This document shows, in pieces, positions 8,753 to 19,148 of a DNA stretch of 64,000 nt. Numbering within the stretch: position 1 is the first letter of the stretch; each line of letters opens with the position of its first letter. This DNA is from Luidia sarsii (lineage: Eukaryota; Echinodermata; Asteroidea; Paxillosida; Luidiidae), in contig OX465103.1 of assembly GCA_949987565.1 (NCBI GenBank), positions 12,419,145 to 12,483,144 of the forward strand, given 5' to 3'. Both the position numbers and the translations under genes were made by a program. Below the pieces are notes generated by a model. That model did not search any database. It was not told the origin of the DNA and saw only the letters and a list, made by a program, of their open reading frames with translations.

Positions 8753-8833
8753 AAAGACTCGAACCTGATACCTCTGGTTTTGCGTATACCAGCGCTCTTA
8801 CCATTTGAGCTATCCACAAGCCCTTAGATGTGT
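8753..8833 (-). mobile_element. tRNA-derived SINE head, both pol III boxes recognisable
   Basis: On the - strand: box A TAGCTCAAATGG (+ coordinates 8801-8812), then GTAAGAGCGCTGGT, an anticodon-arm-like CTGGT...ACCAG, and box B GGTTCGAGTCT (8755-8765, one mismatch to GGTTCRANNCC). The T-stem no longer pairs well and the anticodon loop is over-long, so this is a SINE relic and not a functional tRNA gene. Confidence 0.7.
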
Positions 8834-8837
8834 AGGC

Positions 8838-8895
8838 CCCCATCTAAGGGCTGGATAGCTCTGATGGTAAGAGCGCAGACTTGTGTTTTACAAAC
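8838..8895 (+). mobile_element. tRNA-derived SINE head in opposite orientation
   Basis: CATCTAAGGGCTGGATAGCT leads into box A TAGCTCTGATGG (8856-8867) and GTAAGAGCGCAGACTTG. Together with the minus-strand copy just to the left it forms an inverted pair: CCCTTAGATG (8821-8830) and CATCTAAGGG (8841-8850) are perfect arms around a 10-base loop. Similarity continues outward to about 40 bases per arm with a 3-base indel. Confidence 0.65.
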
Positions 8896-10158
8896 GAGCC
8901 TTAACTGTCAGTGACAGGATGCCTCATTTATATGTGAATGGACATCAAAGCCTCCCACTCCTTTTTCCGCAGACTAAACTGAAAGGGACTGAAATGTATG
9001 GATCTTTGAAATAGCAGACAAATCTAACCATCTGAGTAGAGGAAGTTCATTCATATAAACATAGTGTACACACCATAGCTGAATCATAAGGCACTCATTG
9101 AAACTGTCGCAAAAATAGACTGCTATATATGAGTATATACACAGTTATAAAAACCTTCCCGAATGCAATCACATCTATTGTCACATCTTTGCAAAGAATC
9201 ACATTTGGATTGAATAATGTACACGATTTGGGACAAAGGGTCACAATAAATTAATGATTTTGATCTGATCAATAAATTAACACGTCTTGATTTAAGAATG
9301 ACTATCGGAATGGACAAATAATTAAATTTGGGACGATAATAAGGAACTCTATATGAATTACATACACAGCTTCAATGTCATCTCTCACTCATTATGTTAC
9401 ATACCGCATTGAGAAACAAGATATACACACTCTTTACACACTAAGCAGTCAGCTAGTTCAGAAAAGTCCTATTGGGTGATAAATCTTAAACGTCATCGAG
9501 TTAAGTCTTGCGTGATCACAACAATTCACATGACTGTGTGTATTCAAATAGTGCATCTGATTTGAGTTGTAGAATCAAGTATGAAATTGAAATCACTAGA
9601 AACCAATCTGCTATGCACTACGAACTACAGTACGTGAGGTGGACATGCAGTAACCACCAAGCACAGCCATAATTTTTAACTAAAGCACGACATACTCTTT
9701 TAACCGTGCTCTGGAAAAAAGGATGCACATGCTGTGTTTCTATATCCATGATATGTGAACATGGGATATCAGGTCACTACGTATCCAAGTCATTTCGAAG
9801 TGACTTTGGTACGAAATGCATAGGCCTACATAGACATCTATCCACTCTATTCATTTAGAATACCCTGTTGTTGTTGTTTTTTCAGCAGTGGAGCACGACA
9901 GTAGGCCTCAAGATGGACTGGACAAAATCCATTTAACGTTGTTTTTAAAGGCAATGATTAAACTGAGATTGTCATCTTGAAACCCCCAAAAGACTAATAA
10001 ATCTCAGGAGAATCTTCTGCATTTCTTCAGGGTATTTGGCCAGACACCAATGGAGTAGATGGGAGAGCCCTACAAGACTGATAACAAGAAGCTGTCCCAT
10101 CCACCAAAAAAAACAGACCTCCAAAGCACACCAGTGAATCCCTACAGGCTACATAGTA
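8896..10158. other. Intergenic sequence, no gene recognised
   Basis: AT-rich. I see no splice-bounded exon, no RNA gene and no tandem repeat. Short open frames around 9123-9317 (-) and 10059-10247 (+) lack any recognisable domain, and the latter runs into the MITE. Confidence 0.45.
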
Positions 10159-10488
10159 TTAACCACTTCGCGTCGGGCCCTCCGAATTCGGAGCGCTGGT
10201 GGCATTGCTATCTGTCAGGCCCTCTGAATCCGGGCACTCACTATTGACTTAGTTTTCAAAAAAGAAAATGTTCAGGCTATCACAAAACAATTCTGTAGTA
10301 GGACAAAAGCCACATAGATGTCCAATTGTGCCGGGTTTGAATCGCTTGAACACATAGTGTAATGTTACCAATTTATTTCACAGATATTAAATTGTTCCCC
10401 ATTGTTTAGTGAGTTTTGAAAACGGCACATTATTAAAAAAGTGTGGCGGTCATGGGCACTGAAAAGTGGCCCGAAGCGAAGTGATTAA
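10159..10488. mobile_element. Non-autonomous TTAA-flanked MITE (piggyBac-like target site)
   Basis: TTAA at 10159-10162 and 10485-10488 flanks terminal inverted repeats CCACTTCGCGTCGGGCC (10163-10179) and its near-complement at 10468-10484, with 15 of 17 bases matching. A TTAA target duplication is characteristic of piggyBac-superfamily insertion. The 330-base element encodes no transposase. A second, truncated copy lies at 8388-8620. It sits just downstream of the dynein stop codon on the - strand. Confidence 0.7.
10372..10377 (-). promoter_or_regulatory. Candidate polyadenylation signal for the dynein transcript
   Basis: TTTATT on the + strand is AATAAA on the - strand, about 306 bases after the dynein stop. 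It is the first canonical hexamer I see downstream of that stop, and it lies inside the TTAA MITE. An AATAAG at roughly 10535 is a weaker alternative. Confidence 0.4.
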
Positions 10489-10682
10489 TAGTAGGTGTCC
10501 ATGGGTGCATTCTGGTTAGATGTGACCCAAAACTTATTCATTTCCTCCCTTGCAATCTGTATTCCTGTGACCTTTCAAACATCATGCGTAGGTTTCAGGT
10601 CAGTGGCCAGAATATCATCGGCAGTGGCTTCTCTGGAGACCTAGACAATTGAAGACGAGGTGGACAGGATTTTTTCAGCGGC
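10489..10682 (-). other. Probable 3' UTR of the dynein gene
   Basis: Sequence between the dynein stop codon and the MITE. No coding continuation is seen. The call depends on the polyadenylation site used. Confidence 0.45.
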
Positions 10683-10828
10683 CTAGTCGTCCAGCTGGCA
10701 CAGCATGGCCACTCCGCGGTTGACCCAGTGGTTGGCCGGACGGTCAGACGGCAGCTCCACGAAGAGGACAAAGTTGGTGGAGTGACCGGTGGTGGAGAGC
10801 GTGCCTCGACGGGCGCTGGTCTTGTAGA
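10683..10828 (-). CDS. Axonemal dynein heavy chain, last exon (C-terminus)
   Basis: Minus-strand exon after acceptor CTTTTTGCCCGTGCAG, in phase 1. With the split valine codon it encodes [18 protein letters not shown], then [12 protein letters not shown] and [17 protein letters not shown], with TAG at 10685-10683. The block [18 protein letters not shown] with a terminal CQL is the conserved extreme C-terminus of axonemal dynein heavy chains. These are the ATP-driven minus-end microtubule motors of ciliary and flagellar arms; this C-terminal domain packs against the AAA+ ring. The ending is closest, from memory, to the single-headed inner-arm group (DNAH3/7/12-like), but the paralogue is not certain. 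The normal protein is about 4,000 residues, so nearly all of it lies elsewhere. Confidence 0.93.
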
Positions 10829-10937
10829 CTGCACGGGCAAAAAGACAGGCCAGACAAACCAACAAACCGGCACAGAATTATTGATATTTTCTCATCCCTT
10901 TTTTGTGTGGTGGTTTAGGAGGAGGGTCGGAGCTTAC
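10829..10937 (-). other. Dynein intron, 109 bases
   Basis: GTAAGC donor (10937-10932) and GTGCAG acceptor (10834-10829), splitting a valine codon in phase 1. It is a compact intron typical of the gene's 3' end. Confidence 0.85.
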
Positions 10938-10998
10938 CTGGGCAGGAGTAGGTGTTCTTGGACTCAAAGGCTGTCCTCTCACCGGGCTTGATCCAGAT
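10938..10998 (-). CDS. Axonemal dynein heavy chain, penultimate exon
   Basis: This 61-base exon encodes IWIKPGERTAFESKNTYSCP plus the first base of a valine codon. The acceptor is CCCCTCTTCAAG (phase 0) and the donor G|GTAAGC (phase 1). The WIKPG...Y.CP stretch, leading directly into VYKTS of the next exon, matches the usual order MPxxWLKP...Y.CPxYKTS of dynein heavy chains. The join to both neighbouring exons is exact in phase and in protein similarity. Confidence 0.9.
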
Positions 10999-11562
10999 CT
11001 TGAAGAGGGGAAGTCAAGGAATTAGACTCAACAGAGACAAGGGACCTCCCTACTCCGACACCCGGCTACCCATTCATTTCTCCTTTGGCTTTGGAGAAAA
11101 TACTCCATATTGAAGAAAAAAAACCCAGCCCTGGTATCTTTAGCCAGTGCCTTCCTGTCAGGTGCCTGACGTTTCGATCCTAGCCGGACCTTTATCAAAG
11201 TTAGAATGATGAAGAAATGCCTAAGCAGATTTAATTTTCTAGTAAATTGGCTTTAGTTCATTTACAGAAGTATATCAAAAAAATTGTCTCAATGTTGGGT
11301 ATCAAAACATGAGTGCATTGTGTCAGAAATAGACTTCTTTTCCTTTGTTTACATAGCATTGGGATTGTAAACAGCATCATCAAAACACCAGAATGGCGTA
11401 ATGGCCACTAATGGGCGCGGATAGGTAAACGTGTCCCTACATGTATGTGATCGCATACAAAACCTCTCTTCTATTCTACTGCTCTCAGACCGTTTCTAGT
11501 TTCCCAAAACGCCCCACACACAGGTGTTGCCATTTGGCTAGACTGGGCAGTGATAAGGATAC
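10999..11562 (-). other. Dynein intron, 564 bases
   Basis: Lies between the third-last and penultimate exons. The donor after the isoleucine codon is GTATCC, a weak match to the usual GTRAGT, while the acceptor is strong. It contains a dispersed-repeat-like segment near 11130-11215. Confidence 0.75.
11130..11215. mobile_element. Possible dispersed-repeat fragment
   Basis: Contains GACGTTTCGATCCTAGCCGG followed by ACCTTTATCAAAG. This resembles a GACGTTTCGATCC...TCAAAG motif that I associate with dispersed repeats in many invertebrate genomes. Only one copy is in the window, so this call rests on memory of similar sequences. Confidence 0.25.
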
Positions 11563-11673
11563 AATGGGCAGCATGTCGTAGAGCACCTTGGGCAGAGACT
11601 CCCCCAGCAGTTGCAGACTGTGATCCCATCTAGCGCCCTCTACGTACAGACCTTTGACGTAGATCCCGTCCGC
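11563..11673 (-). CDS. Axonemal dynein heavy chain, third-last exon
   Basis: This 111-base exon (37 codons, phase 0 at both ends) follows acceptor CTCTTTTTGCCTGCCAG. It encodes ADGIYVKGLYVEGARWD, then HSLQLLGESLPKVLYDMLPI. The blocks DGxYVxGLxxEGARWD and ESLPKVLYDxxPI are diagnostic of the dynein heavy chain C-terminal region. They join in frame to IWIKPG of the next exon. Together the three exons give 105 contiguous C-terminal residues without internal stops or frameshifts, so this part of the gene looks intact. The next exon upstream (expected to encode the segment ending in the conserved Q-N-YAR region) is not present between 11,674 and 12,094 nor in the satellite array. Confidence 0.93.
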
Positions 11674-11844
11674 CTGGCAGGCAAAAAGAGGGTGAGATCA
11701 GTTCAAAGAAAGGTCAATCCTACTTGACGCTTGATAAGCACACACAAACACTCATGTGCACCTACTGAACATCAAGTGTTGAGGTAACAAAATATTAAAA
11801 CTTGAGCCTATGTTAGATGTTTGACTCATACAGTGACTGCTAAG
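11674..11844 (-). other. Start of the dynein intron that runs into the satellite array
   Basis: The acceptor-proximal part of the intron preceding the third-last exon. AT-rich, with no exon seen on either strand. Confidence 0.6.
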
Positions 11845-12093
11845 AGGTTTGCCCGATTGCCCGGTCATTTGAGTCGGTGAGAATGCAATTCAATAAGGGT
11901 TCCCCCTCCCAGTAATCCGACATGTAGTTGATAGCACTGCATGTTCAGTGCTTTTCTCGATTGACAGGTGATTTGTGTAGGAAAGAATTTAATTAAATGA
12001 GGTTTGCCCTACCATTTGTGTTGTGCTTTATGTGATTGCCTGCTGATTTTTCTGGTAAGAAAGTCATTCAGAAAGGGTTTGCCCTACTCCGAC
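11845..12093. repeat. Degenerate short tandem repeat at the array boundary
   Basis: Three related segments begin GATTGCCCGGT (11855), GATTGACAGGT (11959) and GATTGCCTGCT (12034). Each shares a GTGATTT-like word, a GAATT or GAAAG core, and a terminal GGTTTGCCCTAC or GGTTCCCCCTCC. The first and last also share a TCCGACA ending. Spacing is irregular (104 and 75 bases). It runs directly into the first satellite monomer. Confidence 0.4.
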
Positions 12094-15000
12094 AGGGGGC
12101 CAAAAATGACCTGAGGAGTCATTTTCAGGGAAATATGGGAAAAGTGATTTTGGGTCAAAAACTGAAAAATCTGACAGGAGCAAACCTGTCGAACATGTCA
12201 GAAATTGGGTCAAAAATCTAGTTTTTTTTGAGGGGGCCAAAAATGACTTCAACTGGTCTACCGAAAGTCAGATCCATGTCAGAGGGCTCTCAGATACCTG
12301 AGGAGTCATTTTCAGGGAAATATGGGAAAAGTGATTTTGGGTCAAAAACTGAAAAATCTGACAGGAGCGGACCTGTCAAACATGTCAGAAATTGGGTCAA
12401 AAATCTAGATTTTTTGAGGGGGCCAAAAATGACTTCAACTGGTCTACCGAGAATCTGATCTACCGAAAGTCAGATCCATGTCAGAGGGCTCTCAGATGCC
12501 TGAGGAGTCATTTTCAGAGAAATATGGGAAAAGTGATTTTGGGTCGAAGACGGAAAAATCTGACAGGAGCGGACCTGTCGAACATGTCAGAAATTGGGCC
12601 AAAAATCTAGATTTTTTGAGGGGGCAAAAAATGACTTCAACTGGTCTACCGAAAGTCAGATCCATGTCAGAGGGCTCTCAGATACCTGAGTAGTCATTTT
12701 CAGAGAAATATGGGAAAAGTGATTTTGGGTCGAAAACTGAAAAATCTGACAGGAGCAAACCTGTCGAACATGTCAGAAATTGGGTCAAAAATCAAGATTT
12801 TTTGAGGGGGCCAAAAATGACTTCAACTGGTCTATACAAAGTCAGATCCATGTCAGAGGGCTCTCAGATACCTGAGGAGTCATTTTCAGAGAAATATGGG
12901 AAAAGTGATTTTGGGTCAAAAGCTGAAAAATCTAACAGGAGCGGACCTGTCGAACATGTCAGAAATTGGGCCAAAAATCTAGATTTTTTGAGGGGGCCAA
13001 AAATGACTTCAACTGGTCTATACAAAGTCAGATCCATGTCAGAGGGCTCTCAGATACCTGAGGAGTCATTTTTAGAGAAATATGGGAAAAGTGATTTTGG
13101 GTCAAAAACTGAAAAATCTGACAGGAGCGGACCTGTCGAACATGTCAGAAATTGGGTCAAAAATCTAGTTTTTTTTGAGGGGGCCAAAAATGACTTCAAC
13201 TGGTCTACCGAAAGTCAGATCCATGTCAGAGGGCTCTCAGATACCTGAGGAGTCATTTTCAGGGAAATATGGGAAAAGTGATTTTGGGTCAAAAACTGAA
13301 AAATCTGACAGGAGCAAACCTGTCGAACATGTCAGAAATTGGGTCAAAAATCTAGATTTTTTGAGGGGGCCAAAAATGACTTCAACTGGTCTACCGAGAA
13401 TCTGATCTACCGAAAGTCAGATCCATGTCAGAGGGCTCTCAGATGCCTGAGGAGTCATTTTCAGAGAAATATGGGAAAAGTGATTTTGGGTCAAAAACTG
13501 AAAAATCTAACAGGAGCGGACCTGTCGAACATGTCAGAAATTGGGCCAAAAATCTAGATTTTTTGAGGGGGCCAAAAATGACTTCAACTGGTCTACCGAA
13601 AGACAGATCCATGTCAGAGGGCTCTCAGATACCTGAGGAGTCATTTTCAGAGAAATATGGGAAAAGTGATTTTGGGTCGAAAACTTAAATTCTGACAGGA
13701 GCGGACCTGTCGAACATGTCAGAAATTGGGTCAATTTTTTTTTTTTGAGGGGGCTAAAAATGACTTCAATTGGTCTACCGAAAGTCAGATCCATGTCAGA
13801 GGGCTCTCAGATACCTTAGGAGTCATTTTCAGAGAAATATGGGAAAAGTAATTTTGGGTCAAAAACTGAAAAATCTGACAGGAGCGGACCTGTCGAACAT
13901 GTCAGAAATTGGGCCAAAAATCTAGATTTTTTGAGGGGGCAAAAAATGACTTCAACTGGTCTACCGAAAGTCAGATCCATGTCAGAGGGCTCTCAGATAC
14001 CTGAGGAGTCATTTTCAGAGAAATATGGGAAAAGTGATTTTGGGTCAAAAACTGAAAAATCTGACAGGAGCGGACCTGTCGAACATGTCAGAAATTGGGC
14101 CAAAAATCTAGATTTTTTGAGGGGGCCAAAATTGACTTCAACTGGTCTACAGAAAGTCAGATCCATGTCAGAGAGCTCTCAGATACCTGAGGAGTCATTT
14201 TCAGAGAAATATGGGAAAAGTGATTTTGGGTCGAAGACGGAAAAATCTGACAGGAGCGGACCTGTCGAACATGTCAGAAATTGGGCCAAAAATCTAGATT
14301 TTTTGAGGGGGCAAAAAATGACTTCGACTGGTCTACCGAAAGTCAGATCCATGTCAGAGGGCTCTCAGATACCTGAGTAGTCATTTTCAGAGAAATATGG
14401 GAAAAGTGATTTTGGGTCGAAAACTGAAAAATCTGACAGGAGCAAACCTGTCGAACATGTCAGAAATTGGGTCAAAAATCAAGATTTTTTGAGGGGGCCA
14501 AAAATGACTTCAACTGGTCTATACAAAGTCAGATCCATGTCAGAGGGCTCTCAGATACCTGAGGAGTCATTTTCAGAGAAATATGGGAAAAGTGATTTTG
14601 GGTCAAAAACTGAAAAATCTAACAGGAGCGGACCTGTCGAACATGTCAGAAATTGGGCCAAAAATCTAGATTTTTTGAGGGGGCCAAAAATGACTTCAAC
14701 TGGTCTATACAAAGTCAGATCCATGTCAGAGGGCTCTCAGATACCTGAGGAGTCATTTTTAGAGAAATATGGGAAAAGTGATTTTGGGTCAAAAACTGAA
14801 AAATCTGACAGGAGCGGACCTGTCGAACATGTCAGAAATTGGGTCAAAAATCTAGTTTTTTTTGAGGGGGCCAAAAATGACTTCAACTGGTCTACCGAAA
14901 GTCAGATCCATGTCAGAGGGCTCTCAGATACCTGAGGAGTCATTTTCAGGGAAATATGGGAAAAGTGATTTTGGGTCAAAAACTGAAAAATCTGACAGGA

Positions 15001-17660
15001 GCAAACCTGTCGAACATGTCAGAAATTGGGTCAAAAATCAAGATTTTTTGAGGGGGCCAAAAATGACTTCAACTGGTCTATACAAAGTCAGATCCATGTC
15101 AGAGGGCTCTCAGATACCTGAGGAGTCATTTTCAGAGAAATATGGGAAAAGTGATTTTGGGTCAAAAACTGAAAAATCTAACAGGAGCGGACCTGTCGAA
15201 CATGTCAGAAATTGGGCCAAAAATCTAGATTTTTTGAGGGGGCCAAAAATGACTTCAACTGGTCTACCGAAAGTCAGATCCATGTCAGAGGGCTCTCAGA
15301 TACCTGAGGAGTCATTTTCAGGGAAATATGGGAAAAGTGATTTTGGGTCAAAAACTGAAAAATCTGACAGGAGCAAACCTGTCGAACATGTCAGAAATTG
15401 GGTCAAAAATCTAGATTTTTTGAGGGGGCCAAAAATGACTTCAACTGGTCTACCGAGAATCTGATCTACCGAAAGTCAGATCCATGTCAGAGGGCTCTCA
15501 GATGCCTGAGGAGTCATTTTCAGAGAAATATGGGAAAAGTGATTTTGGGTCAAAAACTGAAAAATCTAACAGGAGCGGACCTGTCGAACATGTCAGAAAT
15601 TGGGCCAAAAATCTAGATTTTTTGAGGGGGCCAAAAATGACTTCAACTGGTCTACCGAAAGACAGATCCATGTCAGAGGGCTCTCAGATACCTGAGGAGT
15701 CATTTTCAGAGAAATATGGGAAAAGTGATTTTGGGTCGAAAACTTAAATTCTGACAGGAGCGGACCTGTCGAACATGTCAGAAATGGGGTCAAAAAACCT
15801 TTTTTTTTGAGGGGGCCAAAAATGCCTTCAACTGGTCTACCGAAAGTCAGATCCATGTCAGAAGGCTCTCAGATACCTGAGGAGTCATTTCCAGAGAAAT
15901 ATGGGAAAAGTGATTTTGGGTCGAAGACGGAAAAATCTGACAGGAGCGGACCTGTCGAACATGTCAGAAATTGGGTCAATTTTTTTTTTTTGAGGGGGCT
16001 AAAAATGACTTCAATTGGTCTACCGAAAGTGAGATCCATGTCAGAGGGCTCTCAGATACCTTAGGAGTCATTTTCAGAGAAATATGGGAAAAGTAATTTT
16101 GGGTCAAAAACGGAAAAATCTGACAGGAGCGGACCTGTCGAACATGTCAGAAATTGGGCCAAAAATCTAGATTTTTTGAGGGGGCCAAAAATGACTCCAA
16201 CTGGTCTACCGAAAGTCAGATCCATGTCAGAGGGCTCTTAGATACCTGAGGAGTCATTTTCAGAGAAATATGGGAAAAGTGATTTTGGGTCGAAGACGGA
16301 AAAATCTGACAGGAGCGGACCTGTCGAACATATCAGAAATTGGGCCAAAAATGTAGATTTTTTGAGGGGGCCAAAAATGACTTCAACTGGTCTACCGAAA
16401 GTCAGATCAATGTCAGAGGGCTCTCAGATACCTGAGGAGTCATTTTCAGAGAAATATGGGAAAAGTGATTTTAGGTCAAAAACTGAAAAATCTGACAGGA
16501 GCGGACCTGTCGAACATGTCAGAAATTGGGCCAAAAATCCTTTTTTTTTGAGGGGGCCAAAAATGACTTCAACTGGTCTACCGAAAGTCAGATCCATGTC
16601 AGAGGGCTCTCAGATACCTGAGGAGTCATTTTCAGAGAAATATGGGAAAAGCGATTTTGGGTCAAAAACTGAAAATTCTGACAGGAGCGGACCTGTCGAA
16701 CATTTCAGAAATTGGGCCAAAAATCTAGATTTTTTGAGGGGGCCAAAAATGACTTCAACTGGTCTACCGAAAGTCAGATCCATGTCAGAGGGCTCTCAGA
16801 TACCTGAGGAGTCATTTTCAGAGAAATATGGGAAAAGTGATTTTGGGTCGAAAACTGAAAAATCTGACAGGAGCGGACCTGTGGAACATGTCAGAAATGG
16901 GGTCAAAAACCCTTTTTTTTTTAGGGGGCCAAAAATGACTTCAACTGGTCTACCGAAAGTCAGATCCATGTCAGAGGGCTCTCAGATACCTGAGGAGTCA
17001 TTTTCAGAGAAATATAGGAAAAGTGATTTGGGGTCGAAGACGGAAAAATCTGACAGGAGCGGACCTGTCGAACATGTCAGAAATTGGGCCAAAAATGTAG
17101 ATTTTTTGAGGGGGCCAAAAATGACTTTAACTGGTCTACTGAAAGTCAGATCCATGTCAAAGGGCTCTCAGATACCTGAGGAGTCATTTTCAGAGAAATA
17201 TGGGAAAAGTGATTTTGGGTCAAAAACTGAAAAATCTGACAGGAGCGGACCTGTCGAACATGTCAGAAATTGGGTCAATTTTTTTTTTTTGAGGGGGCTA
17301 AAAATGACTTCAATTGGTCTACCGAAAGTCAGATCCATGTCAGAGGGCTCTCAGATACCTTAGGAGTCATTTTCAGAGAAATATGGGAAAAGTAATTTTG
17401 GGTCAAAAACTGAAAAATCTGACAGGAGCGGATCTGTCGAACATGTCAGAAATTGGGCCAAAAATCTAGATTTTTTGAGGGGGCAAAAAATGACTTCAAC
17501 TGGTCTACCGAAAGTCAGATCCATGTCAGAGGGCTCTCAGATACCTGAGTAGTCATTTTCAGAGAAATATGGGAAAAGTGATTTTGGGTCGAAAACTGAA
17601 AAATCTGATAGGAGCAAACCTGTCGAACATGTCAGAAATTGGGCCAAAAATCCTTTTTTT
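12094..17660 (+). repeat. Heterogeneous left edge of the satellite array
   Basis: Monomers here carry more private changes than those in the interior: in-frame stops (CCTGAGTAG near 12690, 14375 and 17550; ACCTTAGGAG near 13815, 16060 and 17360), expanded T runs (near 13735, 15975 and 17280), and a 16-base duplication (GAGAATCTGATCTACC) near 12448, 13401 and 15460. Larger blocks are duplicated with imperfect spacing: 12802-13248 matches 14489-14935 at offset 1,687, and 13339-13860 resembles 15398-15920 at offset 2,059. This is the usual appearance of an older array margin. Confidence 0.8.
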
Positions 17661-19148
17661 TTGAGGGGGCCAAAAATGACTTCAACTGGTCTACCGAAAG
17701 TCAGATCCATGTCAGAGGGCTCTCAGATACCTGAGGAGTCGTTTTCAGAGAAATATGGGAAAAGCGATTTTGGGTCAAAAACTGAAAATTCTGACAGGAG
17801 CGGACCTGTCGAACATTTCAGAAATTGGGCCAAAAATCTAGATTTTTTGAGGGGGCCAAAAATGACTTCAACTGGTCTACCGAAAGTCAGATCCATGTCA
17901 GAGGGCTCTCAGATACCTGAGGAGTCATTTTCAGAGAAATATGGGAAAAGTGATTTTGGGTCAAAAACTGAAAAATCTGACAGGAGCGGACCTGTCGAAC
18001 ATGTCAGAAATTGGGCCAAAAATCTAGATTTTTTGAGGGGGCCAAAATTGACTTCAACTGGTCTACAGAAAGTCAGATCCATGTCAGAGAGCTCTCAGAT
18101 ACCTGAGGAGTCATTTTCAGAGAAATATGGGAAAAGTGATTTTGGGTCGAAGACGGAAAAATCTGACAGGAGCGGACCTGTCGAACATGTCAGAAATTGG
18201 GCCAAAAATGTAGATTTTTTGAGGGGGCCAAAAATGACTCCAACTGGTCTACCGAAAGTCAGATCCATGTCAGAGGGCTCTCAGATACCTGAGGAGTCAT
18301 TTTCAGAGAAATATGGGAAAAGTGATTTTGGGTCGAAGACGGAAAAATCTGACAGGAGCGGACCTGTCGAACATGTCAGAAATTGGGCCAAAAATGTAGA
18401 TTTTTTGAGGGGGCCAAAAATGACTTCAACTGGTCTACCGAAAGTCAGATCCATGTCAGAGGGCTCTCAGATACCTGAGGAGTCATTTTCAGAGAAATAT
18501 GGGAAAAGTGATTTTGGGTCGAAGACAGAAAAATCTGACAGGAGCGGACCTGTCGAACATGTCAGAAGATGGGCCAAAAATGTAGATTTTTTGAGGGGGC
18601 CAAAAATGACTTCAACTGGTCTACTGAAAGTCAGATCCATGTCAGAAGGCTCTCAGATACCTGAGGAGTCATTTTCAGAGAAATATGGGAAAAGTGATTT
18701 TGGGTCAAAAACTGAAAAATCTGACAGGAGCGGACCTGTCGAACATGTCAGAAATTGGGCCAAAAATCTAGATTTTTTGAGGGGGCCAAAAATGACTTCA
18801 ACTGGTCTACTGAAAGTCAGATCCATGTCAGAGGGCTCTCAGATACCTGAGGAGTCATTTTCAGAGAAATATGGGAAAAGTGATTTTGGGTCAAAAACTG
18901 AAAAAGCTGACAGGAGCGGACCTGTCGAACATGTCAGAAATTGGGCCAAAAATCTAGATTTTTTGAGGGGGCCAAAAATGACTTCAACCGGTCTACTGAA
19001 AGTCAGATCCATGTCAGAGGGCTCTCAGATACCTGAGGAGTCATTTTCAGAGAAATATGGGAAAAGTGATTTTGGGTCGAAAACTGAAAAATCTGATAGG
19101 AGCAAACCTGTCGAACATGTCAGAAATTGGGCCAAAAATCCTTTTTTT
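17661..19148 (+). repeat. 8-monomer higher-order repeat, copy 1
   Basis: Exactly 1,488 bp (8 x 186). Successive monomers carry the same ordered set of diagnostic variants as the next block: ENSD/HF, plain, LQK/SESS, TPTG, RRWAKN, LLK, EKAD and SKPV/NPFF (amino-acid labels in the + frame). Confidence 0.85.

Noticed and set aside
8753..8833. Functional tRNA gene on the - strand
   Set aside because: Boxes A and B are recognisable, but the anticodon loop is too long, the T-stem is mispaired and no acceptor stem pairs. Sister copies in the window are equally decayed, which fits a SINE.
10595..10873. 92-codon minus-strand frame overlapping the dynein exon
   Set aside because: It is the wrong frame over the last dynein exon. 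The conserved dynein sequence lies in the frame ending at 10683.
11674..12093. Search for an additional dynein exon between the last recognised exon and the array
   Set aside because: Neither strand shows the conserved segment expected before the DGxYVxGL block; the sequence is AT-rich and partly a degenerate repeat.
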